Below, piece after piece: positions 1 through 4,819 of a stretch of 5,787 nt of DNA. The position numbers were made by a program, and so were the translations under genes. Source of the DNA: CAYLWN01 sp964387625 (lineage in GTDB: Bacteria; Patescibacteriota; Microgenomatia; UBA10105); the NCBI GenBank assembly GCA_964387625.1, contig CAYLWN010000047.1, forward strand, positions 1 to 5,787. The letters are read 5' to 3'. Every line of letters begins with the position of its first letter. Within the stretch, counting starts at the first letter, position 1. Under the pieces are notes generated by a model. That model was not told the origin of the DNA. It did not search any database and saw only the letters and a list, made by a program, of their open reading frames with translations.

Positions 1-24
1 CCGTTGTATAATATAGAGAGAAAG

Positions 25-123
25 TGACCCGGAGGGTCATCCTGAAGGCAAAGCCTGAAGGATCTTCTAATTAATTCTATGTTGGAAGAAGATTCTTCAC
101 CGGCAGAGCCAGTTCAGAATGAC
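25..123. repeat. Nested palindromic intergenic repeat R1
   Basis: A small perfect hairpin (TGACCC at 25-30, GGGTCA at 34-39) overlaps the left end of a larger inverted repeat. Outer arms are GTCATCCTGAA (36-46) and TTCAGAATGAC (113-123), 10 of 11 complementary. Inner arms are AGGATCTTCT (59-68) and AGAAGATTCT (87-96), 9 of 10. Each side carries a mini-palindrome between outer and inner arm: GGC-aaa-GCC at 47-55 and GGC-aga-GCC at 102-110. The left one is flanked by GAA (44-46, 57-59) and the right one by TTC (96-98, 113-115). It resembles the dispersed GTCATyCTGA-type intergenic repeats of many bacterial genomes; that family link is from memory. It ends eight bases before the first gene's start codon, so it is probably in that gene's leader or promoter region. 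Confidence 0.75.
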
Positions 124-131
124 ATTATAAA

Positions 132-797
132 ATGCCTGAAATATATTCGCAAAAACCAAATGATCTTCAAACACCAGCAACAGGTGTTTCTAATGCTTTA
201 ACTAATTCTTCAAAAACAGTAGCAGATAAACCTAAAGAATCAACACTTAAAAAATTGCTAGGCTCCTATTTAGTGAAACCTGATGGTTTCCATTTTGAAA
301 CACAGGAAACTGAAGAAGAGATCTTGATTTTCATGCGAGAGCATCCGATTGTAAATGCAGGATGGATAACAGTTACAATAATTTTATTTCTATTACCCTT
401 GACAGTAATACCACTGCTTATGAATAATTTACTGTTTTTAAAAGGTTTGCCCTCAGGATATTACGTCATATTGCCCTTATTGTGGTATTTAGGTGTATTT
501 GGTTACATATTTACCAATTTTATGCAATGGTATTTCAATGTTTATATTGTCACCAATAAACGGATTGTAGATATTGATTGGTATAGCTTATTGTATAAAA
601 AACTGGCATCTGCCCAACTTGAGAAAATTCAGGATGTAAATTATAAACAAAGCGGGTTAATAGAATCTTTTTTTGATTTCGGAGATATTCATATTCAGAC
701 AGCTGGAACAGAACCAAATTTTGATTTTGAACATATTCCGCAACCAGATCGTGTGGTCAGAGAGATCAATAAAATTTTGGAACAACATAAAAAATAA
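132..797 (+). CDS. Bacterial PH-domain (bPH2/DUF304-type) membrane protein
   Basis: A 221-residue protein recognised as a bacterial PH-domain protein of the YdbS/DUF304 type. Residues 1-45 are polar and probably disordered. Residues 50-72 (KPDGFHFETQETEEEI to REHP) match the conserved segment before the membrane in such proteins. Two hydrophobic segments follow at about 76-97 and 110-131. The PH-like domain spans about 132-215, with the family signature YIVTNKRIVDID (138-149), then LEKIQDVNYKQSG (163-175) and FDFGDIHIQTAG (181-192). The predicted topology puts both termini on the same side, probably the cytoplasm. Its biochemical role is unknown; the family is linked to the cell envelope in general terms only. 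The ATG has no Shine-Dalgarno sequence (leader gacattataaa) and sits just after repeat R1. It ends in tandem TAATAA, nine bases before the next gene, so it likely heads a three-gene operon. The family call is firm and the function open. Confidence 0.85.
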   Translation: MPEIYSQKPNDLQTPATGVSNALTNSSKTVADKPKESTLKKLLGSYLVKPDGFHFETQETEEEILIFMREHPIVNAGWITVTIILFLLPLTVIPLLMNNLLFLKGLPSGYYVILPLLWYLGVFGYIFTNFMQWYFNVYIVTNKRIVDIDWYSLLYKKLASAQLEKIQDVNYKQSGLIESFFDFGDIHIQTAGTEPNFDFEHIPQPDRVVREINKILEQHKK

Positions 798-806
798 TAA
801 ATACAT

Positions 807-1046
807 ATGATCAATGTTGATTTATTAGTAAATTTTATTACTGCTTTTTTTCCTTGGGGTTTTGCTAAAGCATGTATTGTGATTTTAAACTTGATTTATA
901 TTATTTTTGCACTTGTGGTATTGCGTCAGGAAAGACTGATGGCAAATGTAGTTGAGATTCCTTTTGCACCCTTTTTACGCTCGATAGCAATAATTCACTT
1001 CATCGCTTCGGTTGTCGCATTATTATTGGTTTTGATCATACTATAA
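807..1046 (+). CDS. Small protein with two membrane segments, function unknown
   Basis: A 79-residue, very hydrophobic protein with no catalytic motif. Two membrane segments are visible, at about residues 17-40 (from FAKACIVILNLIYIIFALVV) and 58-79 (to ALLLVLIIL). They are joined by a short charged linker (LRQERLMANVVEIPFAPFLRS) in which RQER probably sits at the membrane face. Short two-helix proteins of this kind are common in Patescibacteria genomes, but I cannot assign a family with certainty. The gene begins nine bases after the PH-domain gene and ends 14 bases before the next, so all three are probably cotranscribed. The leader (aataataaatacat) has no Shine-Dalgarno sequence. The hydrophobic pattern and tight packing support a real gene. 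It could be a subunit or assembly partner for one of the neighbouring membrane proteins, which is inference from context only. Confidence 0.75.
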   Translation: MINVDLLVNFITAFFPWGFAKACIVILNLIYIIFALVVLRQERLMANVVEIPFAPFLRSIAIIHFIASVVALLLVLIIL

Positions 1047-1060
1047 CGCACAAAAACTCT

Positions 1061-2782
1061 ATGAGTTATTCGGCTTTCGAATCTGCTCCTGTTATTAATG
1101 GACGAAGTCATGATTTTTGGTGCCAAAACCTGATTACAAAAAATATCTTGGCAACTGTAGCAAGTTTTGGATCAAACAGCTTACTTCAAGGTAAAGGTTT
1201 TTTAGATGCTCTGCAGGAATGGGAAACCAACTTGCCTCTCACTTTAAGGCAATTTAAAAATGGTTTACTTAATTTAAGTTCTAAATTTCCGGAAATAAAT
1301 TGCACAATTGTATTATTTTTAGACAAAGAAGTTTTATTAGGAGTCTTAGGACAAGGGGCAATATTTATCAAACGGGATAAAAAATCAGGGTGGCTGATGC
1401 AAAAAGAAGGCGTTATTCTCGGAAAACTGAAAAATCATGACCGGTTATTATTGTTTTCCGGTGACTGGTGGAAAAAGTTGCCTAAATTATATCTTATTTC
1501 TGCTTTGACAAACTCAGATATTTACGATGGAGCCCAAGATTTGTTATTGAATTTGCATCGGCAAGATTTAAACACTACTGCTTCAGGATTATTAGTGAAA
1601 ATTTCAAATAATCAAAACACAGCCATAAAATTATCCAAATTTAAAAGTATCCGCAAATTACCTCAAAAAATATTTTCAAAAATTAAGCTTTTATATAAAC
1701 CAAAAATCGCATTGCTCGGGTTTTTATTGATAGCGTTGGTAGTAGCCATAATTTTAGGAATTTATAAAAATTTTCAAAACCAATCACAGGCGAAATTTTC
1801 CGATAAATTAAATCAGATAAGTCATGCAGTCTCTGAAGGCACAAATTTGATTGATTTAAACCCGATCCGTGCTAGAGAGTTGTTAGCTCAAGCTGTAGCT
1901 GATTTAAAACAAGAAGCACAAACTAAACATACCAAAGAAGAATCAAAAGTAATTGAGGATAATTTAACCAAAGCAATAGACGGCTATGAACGTGCTTTGA
2001 ATAAATTTACCATAACTCCGGAGATATTTTTTGATTTTAACCTAGTCAAACAAGGCGCTCATGCTGCTGGCTGGTTTAACTTCGAAGACAATCTATGGAT
2101 CACTGATAAAGTAAACCATTTAATCTATATATTAAACATTACCAAAAAATCTGCCAAAATATTTTCCGGTGATGAAAAATTGTCACAAAGCATAAGCGCT
2201 GTCGGAACTAGCCAGGAAAATTATGTTTTAATAGACTCAATTTATCAGATTGGAAATGACGGAAAATTGAAAGAGGTAATTTTAAAAGATGAGAAATGGG
2301 GAAATATTGTAAATATGTATTTTTATGGAGGAAATTTGTATTTACTGGATACTTTAAACAACCAGATCTGGAAATATATCAGGACCGAAACCGGTTTTTC
2401 AGAAATAAGAAATTATTTAACGCAAGATACTCAAGTGGATTTAGCATCAGCAACTAAATTGGCAATTAATGGTTCAGTTTGGGTATCAGGTGGAACGCAA
2501 ATGTTTAAATTTGCCCAAGGAGTCAAAGAATTGTGGCAAATCCAGGGTTTGCCTGAGAGTTTAGGAGATAAATTATTAATTTTTACGTCTGATAACGTAA
2601 AAAATGTCTATATTTTAGATAAATTACAAAACAGGATAATCCAAACAGACAAAGATGGTGCATATCTGTCCCAGTATGCCTGGAAGGAAAAATATGAAAT
2701 TACAGATTTTATGGTTTCGGAATCTTTGGGTAAAATTTTATTGCTAGTTGGTGATAAAATCTATTCAATTGAGATAAAATAA
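1061..2782 (+). CDS. Single-pass membrane protein: N-terminal PP2C-like(?) domain, coiled region, C-terminal beta-propeller-like domain
   Basis: A 573-residue protein in three parts. Residues 1-185 form a globular domain whose strand pattern (TIVLFLDKEVLLGVLGQGAIFIK at 82-104, then GKLKNHDRLLLFSGDWW at 121-137) recalls PP2C/PPM phosphatase folds. I do not see the metal-binding aspartate set, so it would be a degenerate, probably inactive relative. A basic stretch at 191-214 precedes one membrane helix (about 215-234), which predicts an intracellular N-terminus and an extracytoplasmic C-terminus. Residues 245-315 are charged and helical, probably a coiled coil. Residues 322-573 are beta-rich with recurring blade-like motifs: NLWITDKVNHLIY (344-356), NLYLLDTLNNQIW (425-437) and NVYILDKLQNRII (515-527), of the NHL/YVTN-type propeller pattern. 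The gene follows the two-helix gene by 14 bases without a Shine-Dalgarno sequence and ends the cluster. The architecture suggests signalling or scaffolding across the membrane; the function is not known. Confidence 0.8.
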   Translation: MSYSAFESAPVINGRSHDFWCQNLITKNILATVASFGSNSLLQGKGFLDALQEWETNLPLTLRQFKNGLLNLSSKFPEINCTIVLFLDKEVLLGVLGQGAIFIKRDKKSGWLMQKEGVILGKLKNHDRLLLFSGDWWKKLPKLYLISALTNSDIYDGAQDLLLNLHRQDLNTTASGLLVKISNNQNTAIKLSKFKSIRKLPQKIFSKIKLLYKPKIALLGFLLIALVVAIILGIYKNFQNQSQAKFSDKLNQISHAVSEGTNLIDLNPIRARELLAQAVADLKQEAQTKHTKEESKVIEDNLTKAIDGYERALNKFTITPEIFFDFNLVKQGAHAAGWFNFEDNLWITDKVNHLIYILNITKKSAKIFSGDEKLSQSISAVGTSQENYVLIDSIYQIGNDGKLKEVILKDEKWGNIVNMYFYGGNLYLLDTLNNQIWKYIRTETGFSEIRNYLTQDTQVDLASATKLAINGSVWVSGGTQMFKFAQGVKELWQIQGLPESLGDKLLIFTSDNVKNVYILDKLQNRIIQTDKDGAYLSQYAWKEKYEITDFMVSESLGKILLLVGDKIYSIEIK

Positions 2783-2783
2783 A

Positions 2784-2867
2784 CTCTAAATTCTAATTTC
2801 TAAATTCTAAAAAAATTCAAAATAACAAATTAAAAAACTTTTAGAGTTTAGGGTTTAGGGTTTAGAA
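2784..2867. repeat. Inverted pair of heptamer arrays, hairpin-forming, upstream of smpB
   Basis: Just after the propeller gene's stop, four heptamers of type YTCTAAW run from 2784 to 2811 (CTCTAAA, TTCTAAT, TTCTAAA, TTCTAAA). After a 28-base A-rich spacer (2812-2839) come four heptamers of the opposite sense from 2840 to 2867 (TTTAGAG, TTTAGGG, TTTAGGG, TTTAGAA). Folded as + strand RNA, the two arrays pair over all 28 positions with 21 Watson-Crick pairs, five G-U wobbles and two mismatches. On the other strand the wobbles become A-C mismatches, so the fold favours + strand RNA. It lies between the upstream operon and smpB and could act as a terminator-like or processing hairpin, or simply be a dispersed repeat. 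Confidence 0.7.
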
Positions 2868-2875
2868 TTTTAACT

Positions 2876-3319
2876 ATGAAGATTGAAAATAAGCAAGCAC
2901 ATTTTGATTACACAATTAAAGAATCTGTGGAGGCAGGGGTAAAACTTACCGGACCTGAGGTGAAAAGTGTGAAATCAGGACGGGCAACGTTGACTGGGGC
3001 ATTTGTAAAAATCTTGGGTAGCGAAGTATATTTGATCAATAGCCAAATCCAGCCTTACAGTTTTGCAAATATTAAAGGTTATGATCCAAGACGCACACGG
3101 AAATTATTGCTGTCTAAAAAAGAAATTATTGGGTTAAAGAATAGGATTGATGGAGGGAATTTTGCTTTGATCCCATTATCTATGTATATAAAACATGGAA
3201 TTATCAAAGTAGAGGTAGGATTAGGAATTGGGCGCAAACAATACGAAAAACGGGAAATTTTGAAAAAACGGGCAGAAATACGGGATATCGAGAGACAATT
3301 TAGAGGAAAGATAAGATAA
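2876..3319 (+). CDS. smpB: SsrA-binding protein SmpB
   Basis: A 147-residue SmpB, the tmRNA-binding protein that carries alanyl-tmRNA into the A site of stalled ribosomes and places its C-terminal tail in the empty mRNA channel. Family hallmarks are all present: NKQAHFDY (5-12, usual NRKARHDY), the oligonucleotide-binding barrel motif GPEVKSVKSG (26-35, usually GTEVKS), LINSQIQPY (53-61), DPRRTRKLLL (70-79), LIPLSMYIKHGIIKVEVGLG (98-117), GRKQYEKRE (119-127), and a basic tail ending QFRGKIR. Length is normal to slightly short (E. coli about 160). The ATG places the first motif correctly at residue 5; its leader (gaattttaact) lacks a Shine-Dalgarno sequence. The tmRNA gene lies 184 bases downstream on the same strand, so both partners of trans-translation are linked, though the tmRNA has its own promoter. 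The Thr-to-Pro change in GPEVKS is a minor oddity. The call is firm. Confidence 0.97.
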   Translation: MKIENKQAHFDYTIKESVEAGVKLTGPEVKSVKSGRATLTGAFVKILGSEVYLINSQIQPYSFANIKGYDPRRTRKLLLSKKEIIGLKNRIDGGNFALIPLSMYIKHGIIKVEVGLGIGRKQYEKREILKKRAEIRDIERQFRGKIR

Positions 3320-3343
3320 ACATCCACAATGATTAAACTTATC

Positions 3344-3451
3344 ATTGCGAGCCCGAAGCCATGTACCGTCCGGTACTTGGAGAAGTGTGTGGCGATCTTC
3401 TGATTGAACAAAGAAGAATTGCTTCTTCTGAGTCTGACTCGGGATCGCAAT
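3344..3451. repeat. Nested palindromic intergenic repeat R2
   Basis: Outer arms are ATTGCGAGCCCGA (3344-3356) and TCGGGATCGCAAT (3439-3451), 12 of 13 complementary. Inside are three further palindromes: CCA-t-GTACCG / CGGTAC-t-TGG at 3359-3380, AAGAAG / CTTCTT at 3411-3427 around aattg, and GAGTC-t-GACTC at 3430-3440. The first is flanked by GAA on both sides (3355-3357 and 3382-3384). The ATTGCGAG...GGCGATCT layout resembles dispersed ATTGCGAG-type repeats known from many bacterial genomes; that link is from memory. It fills the gap between smpB and the tmRNA promoter and may help end smpB transcription, although no hairpin is followed by a U-run. Confidence 0.75.
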
Positions 3452-3465
3452 AACACAGATTTACC

Positions 3466-3495
3466 TTGCTTTCTATAGGCCATTTTTGCTATAAT
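3466..3495 (+). promoter_or_regulatory. Probable sigma70-type promoter of the tmRNA gene
   Basis: A perfect -10 box TATAAT lies at 3490-3495, preceded by TG at 3487-3488 (TGCTATAAT, an extended -10). A weak -35 candidate TTGCTT lies at 3466-3471 with an 18-base spacer. The mature tmRNA 5' end (3504) is nine bases downstream of the last base of the -10, so transcription could start at or within a few bases of it, leaving little or no leader for RNase P to remove. Confidence 0.75.
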
Positions 3496-3503
3496 ACGCT
3501 CAC

Positions 3504-3910
3504 GGGGATGTAACGAATCGCCGATTTAGCTCTTTAAAAACCGCAAGCCGAGAATGACCAACCTCGTTAAACGCGTCAAAAAAACAAATGCTAAAAATTC
3601 ATTTAGCGATTTAGAGGAAGCATTCGCTAACCGCGAATATTTCTCTAGAGCCAATTTTGCTTACGCACTCAATGCATAAGCATTAAAGGCCATTTTGTAA
3701 GTCTTTTTCCGATGGGATTTACAAGGTGCCAACACAGTCGGAATGCAATTTAAAATAGTTCGACGTTCTATTTTAAGTCAAGCTTAATACGTCTAGCTTT
3801 AACTTTCCCGCCAATTGGAACAGGTTAAAGTAAAAAAATAAGTTGGCTATGCTTGTAGAAGTTTTTGGAAAGTTTATTTCGCACGAGGGTCACTCCCTCC
3901 ATCTCCACCA
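3504..3910 (+). ncRNA. ssrA: tmRNA (SsrA), one-piece, complete
   Basis: A 407-nt transfer-messenger RNA for ribosome rescue. The acceptor stem pairs GGGGATG (3504-3510) with CATCTCC (3900-3906), followed by A and an encoded CCA. The third pair is G-U, the alanyl-tRNA synthetase identity element. Helix H2 pairs CTTT and AAAAAC (3532-3541) plus CAAGC (3544-3548) with GCTTG (3851-3855), GTTTTT (3861-3866) and AAAG (3869-3872). PK1: CGAG/CTCG (3549-3552/3563-3566) with a short GAC/GTC second stem (3556-3558/3575-3577). PK2: TTGTAA/TTACAA (3695-3700/3719-3724) and TTCCGA/TCGGAA (3707-3712/3738-3743). PK3: TTAAAATAG/CTATTTTAA (3750-3758/3768-3776) and GACGT/ACGTC (3762-3766/3789-3793). PK4: CTTTAAC/GTTAAAG (3797-3803/3824-3830) and GCCAA/TTGGC (3810-3814/3843-3847). 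H5 (3658-3682) holds the tag stop codon. The T-arm (3885-3899) is odd: GAGGG/CCCTC with a five-base loop TCACT. It lies downstream of smpB with its own promoter. Confidence 0.96.
3590..3679 (+). other. tmRNA tag-peptide reading frame (29 codons plus stop)
   Basis: The predicted resume codon is GCT at 3590-3592, tmRNA position 87, close to position 90 in E. coli and 12 bases after PK1. It has an A four bases upstream, as at the essential A86 of E. coli. The frame runs 29 codons to TAA at 3677-3679, placed in the 3' strand of helix H5 as is usual. The peptide starts AKNSFSDLEE and ends ANFAYALNA. The last nine residues resemble a full classical tag (E. coli ANDENYALAA), but with Asn for Ala at the next-to-last place. 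Other Ala codons in frame (3620, 3626) would give 19- or 17-residue tags; they fit the PK1 spacing much less well. Confidence 0.8.
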
Positions 3911-3922
3911 TATTAATTATCT

Positions 3923-3962
3923 AATAATCCAATAAATACCAATCATCAAATAATCCAATAAA
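3923..3962 (+). repeat. 14-bp direct repeat in the AT-rich tmRNA-comF spacer
   Basis: AATAATCCAATAAA occurs exactly at 3923-3936 and 3949-3962, with a 26-base period. The core ATCCAATA appears a third time at 4009-4016. The spacer (3911-4027) is otherwise AT-rich with one strong hairpin. I see no clear promoter for comF and no further gene. The repeats may be slippage-derived low-complexity sequence. Confidence 0.6.
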
Positions 3963-3963
3963 A

Positions 3964-3994
3964 AAAGCTTAGCTTTGTCGCAAAGCTAAGCTTT
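3964..3994. terminator. Strong hairpin, probable terminator (U-run better placed for the - strand)
   Basis: A perfect 14-bp stem, AAAGCTTAGCTTTG (3964-3977) with CAAAGCTAAGCTTT (3981-3994), closes on the three-base loop TCG. It lies 53 bases beyond the tmRNA 3' end, where a terminator is expected. On the + strand only TTT, within the stem, precedes AAGTAA. On the - strand the stem runs into seven T's (complement of A3960-3966), the classical intrinsic terminator form. It may act in both directions, but by sequence it is best suited to stopping - strand transcription. Confidence 0.65.
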
Positions 3995-4027
3995 AAGTAA
4001 TCCTTAAAATCCAATATATTAAAGTTA

Positions 4028-4714
4028 ATGATTAATCTTTTAGACTTCTTTTTTCCCCGGAAATGCTTAGGTTGCGGAAGAGTAGGTAGTTATATTTGTA
4101 AGTGGTGTGCAAAAACCGTAAAACTTAGAGAACAAAGATGTAGTGAATGTGAAAGACCTGCAATATACGGAATAACCCATCCAAAATGCCAAAAAAAATG
4201 GGGGATTGATGGGCTCGTCAGCTTCTTTTATTATCAAGGGTTAATTAAAAAAACGATTAAATTACTTAAATATCAATTTGTTTATGATACGGCATTAACT
4301 TTAATTGATTTGATACCGCAAATATTAATCACTGATTTGAATCAGCAATTGGATGATTATAAAATTTACCCGATTCCTCTACATAAAGATAGGTTAAAAT
4401 GGCGCGGATTTAATCAAACTGAAAAACTAGCGCAAATAATTTCTCCAAAATTAAAAATACCCACTATCAAGGATTTACTTATCCGTCATGTTAAGCGTAT
4501 TCCTCAGGCTGATATTAATGCAAAAATCCAAAGAATTCTTAACGCTCAAGGAATATTCTCTCTAAATCTTAAATCTGATATCTTACCGTCTTATTGTCTT
4601 AACGTCTTATTATTCGACGATGTCTGGACAACTGGTGCGACTTTAAAGCAAGCAGCAAAAATATTAAAACAAAATGGGGTAGAAAAAGTATGGGCTTTAA
4701 CAATTGCAAGATAG
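4028..4714 (+). CDS. comF: ComF-family phosphoribosyltransferase-like protein
   Basis: A 228-residue ComF/ComFC-type protein. In transformable bacteria the family is needed for DNA uptake or processing of incoming DNA; the exact reaction is unsettled, but the fold is a type I phosphoribosyltransferase. The N-terminus carries the zinc-binding region: C13-x2-C16, C24-x2-C27, C38-x2-C41 and H51-P-K-C54. Next come YYQGLIKKTIKLLKYQ (68-83) and PIPLHKDRLKWRGFNQTEKLA, the classical ComF segment. Near the C-terminus is the PRPP-binding loop VLLFDDVWTTGAT (193-205) with D197 and D198. Length is typical and the gene looks intact. The ATG has no Shine-Dalgarno sequence (leader ccaatatattaaagtta), and the start fits because residue 13 begins the zinc motif at the usual distance. 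It is the only gene here ending in TAG. Downstream it faces the prenyl synthase across repeat R3. No other competence gene is in the window. Confidence 0.93.
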   Translation: MINLLDFFFPRKCLGCGRVGSYICKWCAKTVKLREQRCSECERPAIYGITHPKCQKKWGIDGLVSFFYYQGLIKKTIKLLKYQFVYDTALTLIDLIPQILITDLNQQLDDYKIYPIPLHKDRLKWRGFNQTEKLAQIISPKLKIPTIKDLLIRHVKRIPQADINAKIQRILNAQGIFSLNLKSDILPSYCLNVLLFDDVWTTGATLKQAAKILKQNGVEKVWALTIAR

Positions 4715-4720
4715 TGTTTC

Positions 4721-4811
4721 TTGTCATTCTGGAGCGAATCCGCCAGTTGGCGGAGAAGCGATAGAATCTTATATGAGATCCTATCGTCGTTTCACTCCTC
4801 CAGGATGACAA
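4721..4811. repeat. Nested palindromic repeat R3 between convergent genes
   Basis: Outer arms are TTGTCATTCTGGAG (4721-4734) and CTCCAGGATGACAA (4798-4811), 13 of 14 complementary. Inner arms are GATAGAATCT (4760-4769) and AGATCCTATC (4776-4785), 9 of 10, around tatatg; C4759 and G4786 extend the stem by one pair. A mini-palindrome TCCGCCA-gt-TGGCGGA (4739-4754) interrupts the left arm and is flanked by GAA (4736-4738, 4755-4757). The right arm has no counterpart. It occupies nearly all of the space between comF (stop at 4714) and the prenyl synthase (stop at 4820), so it would end both transcripts with a large hairpin and may serve as a bidirectional terminator. It shares the GTCATyCTG end with R1. 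Confidence 0.78.
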
Positions 4812-4819
4812 ATGTAATA

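Noticed and set aside
7..12. TATAAT as a -10 box for the first operon
   Set aside because: The matching -35 would lie at or outside the window edge and the sequence is AT-rich, so it cannot be supported, although it remains possible.
1186..1371. A 61-codon - strand frame
   Set aside because: It is a shadow within the large + strand membrane-protein gene, with no motif.
2847..2867. Plant-type telomere repeat (TTTAGGG)
   Set aside because: Only two exact units plus degenerate neighbours, inside a bacterial intergenic hairpin; it is better explained by the heptamer arrays.
3344..3451. CRISPR array or transposon end
   Set aside because: There are no regularly spaced identical repeats with spacers and no transposase. 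The palindromes fit dispersed intergenic repeats.
3079..3483. A 134-codon - strand frame
   Set aside because: It is antisense to the well-supported smpB and runs through repeat R2, with no recognisable motif.
3554..3679. A 41-codon reading frame from ATG at 3554 through the tag stop
   Set aside because: It overlaps PK1 and the tag region of the tmRNA. The in-frame ATG is incidental, and the tag is entered at the resume codon without initiation.
132..4714. UGA recoding as in Gracilibacteria/SR1
   Set aside because: No in-frame TGA occurs in any of the six genes, so the standard code explains everything.
4599..4811. A 70-codon - strand frame
   Set aside because: It is made of comF antisense and repeat R3, with no protein-like features.
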